The notes: generated from the sequence alone by a model not told the origin. A stretch of DNA of 57,219 nucleotides from Hawksworthiomyces lignivorus (GCA_002917075.1 NTMA01000149.1:1-57219), one strand, 5' to 3'. Shown: positions 42,585 to 53,958, counted from the stretch's first letter. Program-made: numbers and translations.

Positions 42585-45225
42585 TCATTTCTCTTTCAAG
42601 ACAAACATGTCGCCAAACCACCCGTACGCTCGGTACAGCCTACGTCCGAAGCGCCTGGCAGTCTCGAACGGGATCTTGTCCCGCGGGTGCGGCTCGTGGA
42701 ACTGGATGCTCCGCTCGACATCCAGCTCGGTCGGGCTGAACTGCCACACAGATCCGTACTGCTTCTCGGCCCGGAACCCCGTCGACGCCATAGCGTGGAG
42801 GAAGTCGCGCCACGGAACCTCTCCGGGCGTTGAGGTCACGGCCGCATTAAAGAAGAGGGTGCGGAAGACCTTGAGGGCGCGCGCATCTACCAAGAAAGTC
42901 GGCTGCGAGTCAGCTGAGCCGCCGTCCGCCGCGCGCAGAGGCGCATCTGCTGGGTTGGCCGCAGGCCCTGTCGATTGCGGCTCGCCGCGCGTCTTCGTCT
43001 TGGACTTCGTTGCGGCGGTTGCGGCACTGCGGCGGCTACCCTGTGCCGGCTTTTCGTCGCCCAGTCCGAAATAGAAGGCAGAGAGCGGCTCTATGAGGGC
43101 GTCGACACCCACAGCGACTCCGCCGCTGTCCTGCTTGCCGTCTGCTTTGGCCTGTGGAACGACCCACTCCGGCGTGCGCTGCAGAATCCTGGGCTGCTCC
43201 AACAGGCGGCGCGTGGCCGTGCCCTCGAGGTTGCTGGCCCAGACGTGCATGAGGCGGTCGACGCTGGCCCAAAACTTGTCGAGGTGCTGCTCGGCCTGCC
43301 GGAGCGCCTCAGTGTTCTCCTTGGTGCGGCGCTTCCCGATCGGATACGCCAACTTGCCGCCCGCCGGCGTTCCCAGCCGGGTGGCGCCGGCCAGGTTGGC
43401 CTCGGACAGTGCCGAGACAATCTTGCCCCAGATCACCGTGTGCTGCGCAAACTCGGCCTCGATGTCCTTTTGGCGCTCGGCCATCTGGGACTCGAAGCTG
43501 CTCGCCCACGGCTGGTAGAGGTCCAGCTGCGCGAGGCACTGGGCGACGATGGACAGGTCGCCGAGCACGCCGGCCACGTAGGCGGAGACGTGCTCCTTGG
43601 CCTGCGGCTCCGCCGCCAGCAGCCGCTCCAGCTCGTCCACGACGAGCGTCAGCCGCGCGAGAAAGAGCTGCTGCCCGTTCTCCCACAGAATCTCCAGGAG
43701 CCACAGCAGCTGCCCGCGGACGGGATCGGCCTTGGCGCTCGGCTTGGAGATCACTTCGATCCGCGACGTATTGAGATCCGGCGGCGGGGTGCGAGAAAAG
43801 AACCGGCGAAACGGCGGCGACGCGACGACGACCGTCTTCAGCACGGTCAAGGGACCCTTGGCGGCCTGGTCGAGGTAGTGGCGGAAGCGCAGAATGGCGT
43901 CGAGGTACTCGTCGGGGAGCGGCTTTGTCGGGGCGATGTCAGCGGCGTACCGCGCCTGCAGCGCCTGCAGATGGCGGGCCTGAGCGAGGAGCTCTGCAAA
44001 CATCTCATTGTTCAGGTATGCCTCTGCCAGGACGCTCCCGATGATGCGCGCCCAGAGGATGTGGTTGCGCAGCGGCGCCATTGTGGGATGGTCTTTGCCG
44101 CTGGTGTCCTTGATCATCTCCTGGCGGTGCTCTTTTACTTCGAGCAGCGTCTCGACAAAACAGCCCGGATCCTCGCGCAGCGTCCACATGTGGTCCTCGG
44201 CAGAAGAGGCCCGCGCGGCCAGCAGTGAGACGATGCGGCCATAGTCCAGCTAGGCAGGTACCCGGTAGGGCGCCTCTGCTGCTATGACCGCGAGAGAGCT
44301 ATACCCGACCGCCTCCGCTTCCGTCTTAAGCGAAGGTTCCGGCTGTACAGGGTACCGGTCTACGACTAGCGCCGCTGGGTCGATGTCGTGGAGGATTTGC
44401 TTGCAGCAGTCCACGAGAAAGGAGAGGAGCCGCTCTTGAGCCTCCAAGATTAGCAGGCCCTCTCCAGGCAAGACCTGGATCCCCGTCATCATCTAGTCAA
44501 AGGCATCAGGGTGATCGTCCCAGGCCATCAGCTTTCCGTAGTCTTTGGGTGCCGGGTCACCGTTCAGAATCATGATGTATTCGTTGAGAAACACAGGAGC
44601 AATTTGCCGGGTGACGATCCCGATGTGCATCGCCTCGCGATCGGCGGCTGCGAAGGCGCTAGGAAGGTGGCGGCCTCGGGCGTTCAGCAACAGAAGAAGC
44701 GTTTTTGGTTTGGCGAGGTCCTCCTGGTTGATACTGGGCTACATAAACCGTTCTCGATCCTTTGCAGCACCGCCGAGAGATGGACGGCTTGCGAAGGGTT
44801 TCGAAATCTGGCCGATGGGACACCGCCATGTTCGGCCACGCTTGGAGAAGGACCGCGAGCCTCTGCGTCCGCGTCCTTTTCATCCATCGCTTCTGGATGG
44901 TTGCCTCGTGCCGCTCAATGGTTTTCTGGAGCGTATAAAAGTTGACAAGCACTTTGGTACGTCGATCATTGGCTTCTTCACGCACTTCGGCGGGTTTCGA
45001 GACCTTTGGTACAAATGGCACGTATTCGGAGAGCGTCGCAGGGTTGTTGTAGTCGACCTCGCCGAAGTTTGCATTGATTTCGTCCATATGCCCACTAAAG
45101 GGGTTGTAAAAGCTGGCGTCTCTGCCCGCCATAGCCGTCGTGATAGATTTGAGATATTAGATGCGCAGCAGGTTGTCGGTGACAAACAGACGGATTGTGT
45201 AGTGGGGAATAAATAAGAAGCTCTA
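42585..45225 (-). pseudogene. Large broken gene: five in-frame stops and one frameshift
   Basis: The intact 3' part (44189-42585, 534 codons, for example SVLAEAYLNNEMFAELLAQA and YRAYGWFGDMFVLKEK) continues upstream in the same frame through stops at 44252-44250 (EAPYRVPA, TAG, LDYGRIVSLLAARA), 44495-44493 (WDDHPDAFD, TAG, MMTGIQVLPGE) and 44741-44739 (KDRERFM, TAG, PSINQEDLAKPKT). A 1-base frame change near 44785-44790 then leads into a further coding stretch (RDASFYNPFSGHMDEINANF, KVLVNFYTLQKTIERHEATI) that itself runs upstream past TAA at 45159-45157 and TAG at 45225-45223 (SFLFIPHYTIRLFVTDNLLR). The text between stops is clearly protein-like, so this is one ancestral gene of at least 880 codons. 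It resembles a long, functionally unknown family of filamentous fungi. No GT-AG introns of plausible size remove these stops. The 3' part could still be translated from the ATG at 44189. Confidence 0.75.
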
Positions 45226-45751
45226 GCCGGCATTAGTCGTGCGAGCAGTTCCAGCCCTACGCAAAGTGTGGAGTATCAGGTAGCGATGCTGGTACGAGGT
45301 ACCAATGCCGGATCTTTTCTGCAGGGGTGAGCTACTGTATGTAAGCTCGAATGTTATTGCGTGGATTTACACATTGAAGCTTCATGATGATAGATGGACT
45401 TAATTATTCCACTACGTCCCTTTGCTTCGTGTTCTAGTTTTTGTGGAATGCCTTATTCATTATCTACAGGAGAAATCAAGATAGAAGCTGAATGCTATGT
45501 TTTGTATTGCTGTAGGAAAGTGGAAATGAATGAGAATGTAAGGTACCTGAGGCTATCTGCCACCTGTATTGTTGAATTGGGCACTCTATGCCAATGCTCT
45601 CGAAAGATTCATGGGACGCTCTGCCACTGCTCGATCACATATTCATTCGTACAGCTGCTTGCTAGTTGCCTGCAGCTTGATGGCGCTCCCCTGCACCCGC
45701 GCTCTGTTTTCTTGTCGCCGGGCTGTGCATTGAGAAGCAAAAAGTGGCCGC
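45226..45751. other. Intergenic or decayed 5' part of the broken gene
   Basis: The frame of the broken gene stays open upstream of 45225 for about 40 codons, so some relic sequence may continue here. Otherwise this is the 3' flank of the siderophore transporter. Confidence 0.4.
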
Positions 45752-47609
45752 CTACCACACGAGGCCCTTTAGCTGCTTGATGTGCTTGACGTTGATGTCC
45801 TTCCACAGGAGCACGGAGACGAGCGTGATGGAGTAGAGGCAGGTCGCCGTGATCAGCATGAGGCGCTGCGTGTCGCCGTACGCGTGGTTGATGGCGTCGC
45901 GCGTGGGCGACCCCACCGGGTACGACGTCTGCACGGTGATGTCGCCGTAGATGTCGGTCAGGTTGGCCTGGGCGTCGGGCGGCAGGAACTCGGCCAGCTT
46001 CTTGGGGAAGATGCCCGTCCACATGGCGGCGGCGATGGCCTCGCCGATGCCGTCGGCGACGTAGGCGACCATGCCCTCCATGGCCAGGATGGCGGGGATG
46101 TCGCGGTGGGCGGACACGGCCATGACGGTCATCTGCTCGCAGATGACCAGGATGCCGCCGCCGAAGCTGATAAAGATCTGGCACATGACGATGAGGCCGA
46201 TGTGCGACGACGGCTGGCGGAAGGGGATCATGAGCCCGACGCCCAGGATGGTCAGCGGCACGCCAAAGTACAGCGCCTGCCACTTGAGCCGGCCGTTGAT
46301 GCGGATAATGACGCCCATGACCAGCGACACGAAGCACGAGCCGATGGTGTAGATGTTGGTCACGTAGGTGGCGTGGGCGACGGACTGGTCGAACACGACC
46401 ACCAGCAGCGAGTAGAAGTAGCTGTCCCAGATGTACCAGGCCGTGTAGATGCTGGCGACCATGGTGAAGGTGAAGAAGACGGTGCGGTCGGCCATCAGGC
46501 TCCAGGGGATGAACGTGACGGGCGCCGCGTACTTCTCCCACAGCACAAAGGCGACCACCAGCAGCCCGCCGAAGACGAGGAAGCAGATGATGAGCGGCGA
46601 GCGCCACGTGTCGGCCTGGTACGAGTAGATGGCAAAGGCCAGCAGGAACAGCGCGAGGCCGCCGGCCACGAGCAGCAGGCCGACCACGTCAAACTCGCGC
46701 GCGTAGTACAGCAGGTTCGCCGCCGGCGAGCGCCCGTGGGCCACCTTGGTCACCAGGCCCATGCGCTCCGCCTTCTTCTGGTTGTAGTAGAACAGCCCGC
46801 ACAGCGGCAGGCACACCACCGGGTACACGATGGCCCAGACGCCCAGGCCCCAGCGGAAGCCGATGTGCTCCAGCGCGCTCTGGGCCGCGGGACCGTACGC
46901 CCACGTCGTGGCCAGGTACGGCGACGCCGCGAACGCGATCATAAACGCCCGGCTCTTGAGCGACGACGTGTCGGCGATGAAGATGGTCGTCGTGAAGTCG
47001 ACGCCGCTGTAGCCGATGGCGTAGAACACCTGCGCCGCCGCGTACGTCGCCACGTTGTTGCAACCCGCCATCATGATCGTGCCCATGGTGATGGACACGA
47101 TCATCAGCGCAAACGCCTGCGGCCGGCCCCAGATGTTCATCACCTTGGCGTACGGCAGCTTGATCAGGCCGGACAGCACGTTGGCCACGATGCCCACGGT
47201 GGGCGTGAGCGAGTGCTCGTTGAAGCTGCTCACCACGTAGACGGAGAGGGTGCCAATAATGCCAGACGAGAAGGCCTGAACGAAAGAGACGATCCAGATG
47301 CTGCACAAAGCAAAGGCGGTCAGCAATCATTTGATTTTGTTTTGTATGTCGTGTCTTGTTGGTCGAAGCTTACAGAATGTACGCAACAATCAGATGCTGC
47401 ATCGACCAGGCCTCGGTCATGGCCTCGGCGGCAGCCACACCATATTCTTGGCTCTGTTCGTTGGCTTTGTCTCCCTCAGTCCCGTCTTGAGGTTTCATCT
47501 GCTGAGTCTCTTTGTTTTCTCCTACTGATATCTCAATATCGTTGGCGGCGTTTACATCTTCAGAGGACCGACCGGCCTTGTTAAACACAGTAGGAAGCTT
47601 GAACCGCAT
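45752..47609 (-). CDS. Siderophore-iron transporter, MFS family (MirB-like)
   Basis: Exons 47609-47374 and 47300-45752 join across a 73-base intron (GTAAGC donor, GCAG acceptor) to give 594 residues, the usual length for the family. A hydrophilic N-terminus (about 1-70) precedes about 14 membrane spans. Signatures of the fungal siderophore:H+ symporters are present: the first span LIVAYILIWIVSFVQAFSSG, then SVYVVSSFNEHSL, VLSGLIKLPYAKVMNIWGRP, YAIGYSGVDFTTTIFIADTS, and late GMVAYVADGIGEAIAAAMWT and NHAYGDTQRLMLITATCLYS. Such carriers take up ferric siderophores across the plasma membrane. The substrate (fusarinine, coprogen or foreign siderophores) cannot be told. An exact iron-GATA consensus lies about 0.9 kb upstream. 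Very GC-rich codon use yields long antisense open frames that are not genes. No siderophore synthetase is in the window. Confidence 0.9.
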
Positions 47610-49566
47610 CTTGGATCGAGTTTGAGGGGTGCGGAGACAATATGTCAGGCGCAGCTGCTTAGAGTAAGCTGAGAGTCAGAGAAGACAGGAACGATGTCAG
47701 AAACTGGTGAGTAGGTAAAACAAATCCGTGGCCTTGGAACTTATAACCACTCGCCCTTCCCTGGCTCGAGATACAGCAGACGCCGATCAGTCCGGTTCCA
47801 GGGCTCCAGGGACATGGTTTGTGGCGCTTGCGTACTCCAGAAGGCCACCCGGTGCACCCACTCTCCTTGGCATCTCGAAGAAATCAGACGTTGACCCATC
47901 GCAACACGTCGCCATAGAAGAATTTTTCAACTTTTGCTAAACGACCTTCGCGATGTGGATCCATCCGGGCTCTGGCCCACGCAGTGGCTGCCCAAGTGGA
48001 AGCTACTTCGTCCATGGTGCAAGTGGGAATCGCTTTTGTGATTCGTAGGATCACGCAGCAGACGCAATCCCAAGCTCTGGGCAACACCGAGGGGGTACCC
48101 AAAGTTGGGGATCTTCTCTGTGTCCTTGCTCTTTACGTTACATCTTGCGTGGATTCCAAGACTTGGTTTGGAAGCATTTGCTACACCTCACTTTTTACTA
48201 ATTGGTCACACCATCATACAAGCGGCATCCACAAAACTACGCGCATGTTATGCCGTCGATGGTGTACGAGGTACACAAGGATATATCCGCTGCAAACATA
48301 TGCCGTGCGCACAAAATACTTACTAACAACAACCGGTTGTTAGCGGCACACTACGGAGTTCGGAGGAGGGAGGACTGCATCGTTGGTAAAAAGAACTAAC
48401 ACGGTTGAATGATACATTACCGGCATGGCAGCTAATTTATCACCGGAGGATCACCACGCTAGACTTCCTTGAGCTGATGCCCCGCTTGAATAATCTTATC
48501 TGATCCTAACAGAAGCATCTACGCTGTAGCCTGAAGCCGGTGGAAAAAAAAAAAACTTCTCAATGCCCCGTCGCTGTCACCTGTTAGAGAGTGGGGGCAA
48601 GCCCAGTTGGTCTGTCTTGACTGGCCTGCCACTGCTCTCAAAGCTCGCTTCGCGTAGCCATGGCGAACTGCACCCTCAAATGGGTTAAAGCGCCGACAAT
48701 TGGGAATAAGGCCGGACCTTGGCTTAGAGGGTCCAAGGTGATTGATTGATTTGACTCGTTTGAGATTGATAATGGTGCAGATCCCTGAGCATGTGCAGGT
48801 GAGATCCCACGTTTTTCAACTCCGTGCTATTCTCTCTACCCAACTTGAAAATCACTACTAGGTAGTGTCTGCTGCTAGGCTTGCCTTGCCTTGATTTTGT
48901 TCGCGCCGGTATTCCCTTTTCGTGCGAGAGTCAGAGTTGCTTTGGAATCTATGCACCTGAGCGAAGATGCCTCTCCGTCATCAAGGACCGGCAGACAAGA
49001 GAATAGTAATATGCCAAGAGTAAACTCGGTGCTGTCTGAAAATTTTGACAAAATGAACGAGGAAGAAGCGGCTACGTAACAGAGAGCTGCGACAAGAGGG
49101 CATTGACGAATGCGCAAATCAAAGTTTTGCTCAAATATGGCCCGGAACCAGCTTTCCCATTAGCAGATTCACGTTTTGCAGGTCGAGTAAGAACTCCACT
49201 GCTGCGATTGCTACTGTCACCACATGCTTAGGCCCTTTCGCAAGTATGTAATAGCTTTTTGACTTTCATGGTGCCCTCTGCGATGAGTGCTGCAGTAATT
49301 TCTGTGTCGGGGTGACCGGAGGGAGCATGCGGCACCTCGGTCAGGCTGGCGCATCCCGTCTAGTACAAACCCGTCAAGGTACGGTACGGAGTACACGTGG
49401 CAGACACGGCAGATAGCCAACAATCTTGATGCCAAGCCCGGTGGTCAATGTAGAGCAGGCATGTCTATGAATGTAAGCATTGTACCGATTGAGCTCATGA
49501 TGTTGTCAACAGCAGTAGTGATGAAGTATTTGCCCCCTAATTAAGTCGGTTCCAACCACCAAATTC
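47610..49566. other. Intergenic upstream of the siderophore transporter
   Basis: This 2-kb region holds the promoter of the transporter (minus strand) and, at its right end, the 5' flank of a tRNA gene. Short frames only; I support no gene here. Confidence 0.5.
48496..48504 (-). promoter_or_regulatory. Candidate iron-responsive GATA-factor site
   Basis: On the minus strand, the coding strand of the transporter, the sequence reads ATCAGATAA. This is an exact match to ATCWGATAA, the site bound by the iron-sensing GATA repressors of fungi (SreA, Urbs1, Sre1). It sits 887 bases upstream of the transporter ATG. A 9-base match can occur by chance, but it stands upstream of just the gene type expected. 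Confidence 0.45.
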
Positions 49567-49648
49567 GGGTATATAGCTCAGGGGTAGAGCGCTCGCTTCG
49601 CATCAGCGAGCCTGCGAGAGGCCTCCGGTTCGATTCCGGATATATCCA
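49567..49648 (+). tRNA. tRNA-Ala (anticodon CGC) with a 10-base intron
   Basis: The 82-base gene folds as a cloverleaf: acceptor GGGTATA with TATATCC (49641-49647) and discriminator A; D arm GCTC/GAGC; anticodon stem CTCGC/GCGAG; T arm TCCGG-TTCGATT-CCGGA. The anticodon loop TTCGCA is interrupted after position 37 by TCAGCGAGCC before the loop closes with T, the canonical place of nuclear tRNA introns. Removing it leaves loop TTCGCAT with anticodon CGC, which decodes GCG alanine. The A and B box sequences (TAGCTCAGGGG, GGTTCGATTCC) are internal promoters for RNA polymerase III. The acceptor has one G-T pair. Confidence 0.9.
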
Positions 49649-49661
49649 ATTTCTACCTTTC

Positions 49662-49668
49662 TTTTTTT
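49662..49668 (+). terminator. Pol III terminator of the tRNA gene
   Basis: A run of seven T begins 14 bases after the tRNA end, the normal RNA polymerase III stop signal. Confidence 0.7.
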
Positions 49669-51051
49669 CGACCTGATTTTATATATCAATGCCTTTTACT
49701 TTCCTTTTTTTTTGAATTTTTTTAATTCCTCTCATCTTCATAAGAAATGGTAGAATGGAGGGCGTCTATCTTAGATACAGCTGCTCTATCGCGGCCCGTT
49801 CCATCGTCTTCCGCACAGCCGTGCACACTGTTAGCTCAGAACATGTTTGTGCAACAACTTTGGCCTATCCTTTGTATTCCGGGTCTCCCACTGCAAACTG
49901 CTTTAAGGACGAAGGTGAGATATTCTATGATGCATTACTTCATGTCCTCTATTAAGGCAACCTCTGAAGAAACGACGGTCGTGGCATATGCTATGAGTGT
50001 ATGAAGAAAGTTCTTAAACGGCTCAAGTATTGAGACTCTGAGCTTATTCGCATCAGATTTTGTCACCAAATGAGCGATCTGCCGATAGACCACCTCTCGA
50101 AGAGGCTGCAGAGTAGATATGATAAGACGACAGGCGGCAATGACTCTGAGGGATTGTTCGATTCAAGAAGTGCGTTGGTCTCTGTTGGTTTTGACAATTC
50201 GTATTGACTGGAATGCTGCTGATGAAGGCCAACCTGTCACATCTCGGAATTTCGCAAGATCAACGATTAATACTCACAACTTTCGTACACTCATTCGCAA
50301 TGTGCAAAGATCACGAACTTTTATGCCATTTACCAAGATCGGATCTTTTTGTCCGATGTAAGCATTTCACTTTTATACGTGTTTGTTTTCGTCTGGCTTT
50401 TCACACGTATCATGATATCTTATCCGACGTCTTGCTCATAGTTTGGCATTGTTTATTATGTCTCTGAACAAAAACTATGTGAGAGTTTCTGAATTTCTTT
50501 TTTTTTTTTTCCCACGTAGAGAAGCGCGGCTGCGAAATTCTTCGCGCCCGGTAAACTAAGTCATGGCTGTCTTAGATATTTGTAGCATAGACTCTTGCCT
50601 ACTACAAAGGACCCCGATGACCCCTATTCCTAGGGAATGCATCGTAATTTTAAAGTCCGACCTTTTTGCATCCTTTTTTTTAGGGTACAAGATGGCTCCA
50701 ACCAAGATTGCTGTCTGTGGTTGGCATATTACGGACATTCTTTTTTGGATCATCGCATCCACGATGAGCAGCTGGAATGCAGCGCACATATTTCGAAGGT
50801 CTTGTAGGATCAAAACCGCTGTTCAAATTGTAAGAAACAAAGGATCGGAAAGTATTTGTATACGAAACGCGCATTTTCTCCATTCGTGAGAGATGGTAAA
50901 CAGAATTTCGAAGCTGTAGCTCAGCCACTTCGTCACCGCCGTCCAAAATATATCCTGAATTTCCACTTCAAAGTTTCTATCTCATACCGATTTGCACACA
51001 TCCCTGCGCTTCTTCATTTTTCGACTTGTGCTTCAGCATGTATTGGCCGCT
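49669..51051. other. Intergenic between tRNA and membrane protein gene
   Basis: No gene is supported in this 1.4-kb region. It includes the promoter of the plus-strand gene at 51052. Confidence 0.5.
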
Positions 51052-53639
51052 ATGACGATGCCCAGCGTCGTGCGGTCGCAGTCTGTACCTCATCCGCAGA
51101 TCAGCGCCGGCGTTAGAGAAAGGATAAGCAGTCGAGATCACGATCAAGATCCGGTCCGCAATCGAAAATACCACCAGCGCCGCCGCTATTATTTGACCGT
51201 GGCCGAGGATTGCCACCGTGATAGTCGAGGACGCGACGCCGTCGTTCTACGCCGCACCTCGGCAGCTAGCCTCTCCCCCCTGCCAGAACCGCAGCCGGTC
51301 GCCAAAGTCCAAGCACCAAAAGAAGAGAAGGCTACGAAGGCAACGACAAAAGAAAATAAAAGGACTGAAAAATACACGGACCGAAGACAGACCATGGCAT
51401 CGCTATCCAAGACTGCGGAGCCATTCGGCATTTCCGCAGACAACTCTCCCCTCTCGTCTCCGCGCAACTCGGTGTCATCTATGGCATCCGTGACTTCGCT
51501 GGCATCGACAACAACAGCTATGAGGCGCTTCTGGTCGCCTTCGCCGTCATCGCCGTCATCGCCCTCCTTGGACTCCCCAACATTAACGCCAGACACTTCC
51601 GCTGGGTCGTCAACCTTCAACGCCGTAGTAGCTGCCAGCACAGCGTTTGTATCAGGACCCACTAGCAGCCATGTAGTAACTTACGTCCCGCCGCTTATGG
51701 ATGCCACTGGTGGCACAGTGGCACGGTGGCAGTATGCGGCAATGCGCAAGGCAATCCCGAAGACGACGGCAAAAGCTAGCAAACAACAAGTCGAGCGCCA
51801 GAAGGGCTTAAGACAGAGGCACGGGCCAGTCCCGACTGCCTACGATCTGCTCTGGTCTGATCTGCGCTGGGTTAGATTGGCCGTACTGGAGCTCCTTGGC
51901 ATCGTATGGGTCAAAGCCGTGATGCCTCTGCTGGGCGTGCTTGCGCCGCGAGTCTGGGCCCGTCCACTGACCATGCCGCTTGATGACATAGCCGACGCAG
52001 CCGAAGCCGCGTTGCAGATTGGGCTCGCCGTCTTTGAAATATGCGCCACGCTGGTAACACCTATCTTGCTTTTGTGCTTGCCGGGCGTGCTGTCTCTGGC
52101 CTGGTTGGCCGCCTGCTTCTTTTGTGTCCGCATCATCTCGTGGCCGTTAAACAGTGGTAGCCACACGCCTATGGTCTACCGCGAGCCGTGGATAACGGAC
52201 AAAGGAGACGCCGAAGATGAAGGGGATGATGAGCGCTGGTTTTTTGTTAGCGGATTGGGAGCCACGTAAGCTTATTTTGACTGTTCCCTTGATTTCCTTT
52301 CTCATGATGTTTGCCCAAAATGGTAGACTGACTTCACAGATCCCGCTCTTTGGCCAAAACGGTACCGCGCCTGGCTGCTGTGTTCGGCCGCTCCATAACA
52401 GTCATTCGCCCAGGTCACACATACGGGGCGGCAGCAGACTTTGTGTATGCGCTTGTGCAACGCCTTCTCCTGTCGTTTTACACACTACCGTCTCCGGGCG
52501 CCAACATGCTGTACGCAGAAATTCGCGACGCATTGCTCGCTCACAACCCAGACAACCACGGTCATCGCCGCGTCGTAATCTTGGCCCACAACACTGGTGC
52601 CACCGCTGTATCTCACGCGCTGTCCCGCATACTGGCTGATGTTCCCACGGCACGGCTGGGCCAACTGGAGGTCTACACGTTTGGATCTCTGGCGCCAGAT
52701 TTTGTCTTGCCAAGCAATGCGCGGGGGCAAAAGGACAGCTGTGACAGCAGCATCGCACCCCTGATTGACGGAGACGTGCTTCATATTGAGCACATTGCAC
52801 ATGTACGCGATCCATACGCTCGCTTTGGCGTGCTGCGGAGCGTGCGTGAGGATCTGGCTGTCCGGTATTGCGGTGGCGTGTTTGTGCTCGGTGGCAGCAC
52901 AAGCGCGCAGCGGTCCCGCAGCAATCGTGATTTTTCCTCTTCACTCGCAAGCACAGCGTCCTCTACGTACAGGCCACAACCGAGCAAGCTATATCGTCTG
53001 GGCTTCCCCTTTACGTATCGGCGACAACGAAGCAGCAACCCCCTCGATGTACATTATCGCTCGGCGAGCTCCTCTAGTTCTTTCACCACCGACAGCAGCA
53101 ACGATTGTCAGTACATGGAACGCCCACCATCCATGTTCTTGTCCATGGATTCTTTGTTTTTTGGCCGTCTGCAGCGCGGCCAGCGCAGTGTGCTCAACAT
53201 GGAAGACTACCTGATAGCTTTATTTGGACCAGAGCCTTGGTCCATGCGTCCCCATATCGGCGGGGATGGCTCTTTGACTTCAGACTCATTTTTTCTTGAT
53301 GCTGAGATTGTTGTAGATCGGGAGTTGGCTGAGAAGCGCGAGATGGTTGCCATGACACACAATCGGTGTGCCGAGAGCCTGAGTGAAGGAGAGGAGGTAA
53401 ATCGGATTAGATCACGGACCGCAGCTCGCCTCAGTTGGACCGGACTCGGTGCCACAGCAACACATAAAGGAACTGGTCCCGGCAACAAGAGACTATCTGA
53501 TTGTAATGGGTTGCTGGGCCTCGAAGCTGCACGTCGCCTTTGCCGTGAATATGATGGGCGACCAGGCAGGGATGTGAGTCGGTTGGCTGGCTATTTTTCA
53601 GAGGCAGTGATTCGCCATAGAGAACGATTCCGGTTCTGA
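51052..53639 (+). CDS. Membrane protein with a lipase-like alpha/beta-hydrolase region lacking the usual serine
   Basis: Exons 51052-52265 and 52340-53639 join across a 74-base intron (GTAAGC donor, CTGAC branch point, ACAG acceptor), giving 837 residues; an ATG at 50992 would add 20. The N-terminal 250 residues are Ser/Pro-rich and charged. Two hydrophobic regions follow (about 274-300, LAVLELLGIVWVKAVMPLLG; about 321-375, CATLVTPILLLCLPGVLSLA). Then comes WFFVSGLGATSRSLAKTVPR, SITVIRPGHTYGAAADFVYA and RRVVILAHNTGATAVSHALS, the order of a lipase-type hydrolase: oxyanion region, then strand and nucleophile elbow. In place of G-x-S-x-G the elbow reads AHNTGA with Asn489 where Ser is expected, so it may not be a classical serine hydrolase. 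YTFGSLAPDFVL and EHIAHVRDPYARFG follow. The C-terminal third is low-complexity. I know of no assigned function. Confidence 0.72.
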
Positions 53640-53653
53640 TTTGGATTGTATAT

Positions 53654-53656
<3 letters not shown>

Positions 53657-53688
<32 letters not shown>
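53657..53688. repeat. Poly-T run (32)
   Basis: Thirty-two T begin 17 bases after the stop codon of the membrane protein gene. Confidence 0.9.
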
Positions 53689-53689
<1 letters not shown>

Positions 53690-53937
53690 ATTCCCTCTTC
53701 TCGATTCTTCACTGAGTGGTTAACATAAATCAATGCTTCGCTTTGAGTAGTGGCAAACGGGAGATGTTAATATTGTAATATCACTTAGGTATACTGTAGA
53801 TACATATGTTAATCATAATTCTGATAACTAATTCTGTTATGTGTCATTCTTCTGGTATTCTGATGCCAAATGCTTCCGAGTTGAACATGAAAATATGTTC
53901 TAAAATCAACGCCCCATATCAAAGGACTGCTGAAGCC

Positions 53938-53958
53938 AAAAAAAAAAAAAAAAAAAAA
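53938..53958. repeat. Poly-A run (21)
   Basis: Twenty-one A in AT-rich intergenic sequence. Confidence 0.9.

Noticed and set aside
42975..44228. 417-codon plus-strand frame over the broken gene
   Set aside because: It is Arg/Leu-rich without motifs; the minus strand carries the protein-like sequence.
44239..44260. A tiny intron that would remove the TAG at 44252-44250
   Set aside because: The only local GT...AG segment (GTACCTGCCTAG) is 12 bases, far below a workable intron, and four other stops and a frameshift would remain.
45782..47584. 600-codon open frame on the plus strand opposite the siderophore transporter
   Set aside because: It is His/Asp/Arg/Val-rich without motifs and mirrors the GC-rich third positions of the transporter, which has clear family signatures.
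29792..47609. Secondary-metabolite or siderophore gene cluster
   Set aside because: A LaeA-like gene, a bZIP and a siderophore transporter occur, but there is no synthase, synthetase, hydroxylase or acyltransferase, and the genes between are unrelated.
49591..49612. tRNA-Cys (GCA) reading of the tRNA gene
   Set aside because: The alternative stem gives C instead of T at position 33 and leaves an oversized extra arm. Removing a 10-base intron at the canonical place gives a standard tRNA-Ala(CGC).
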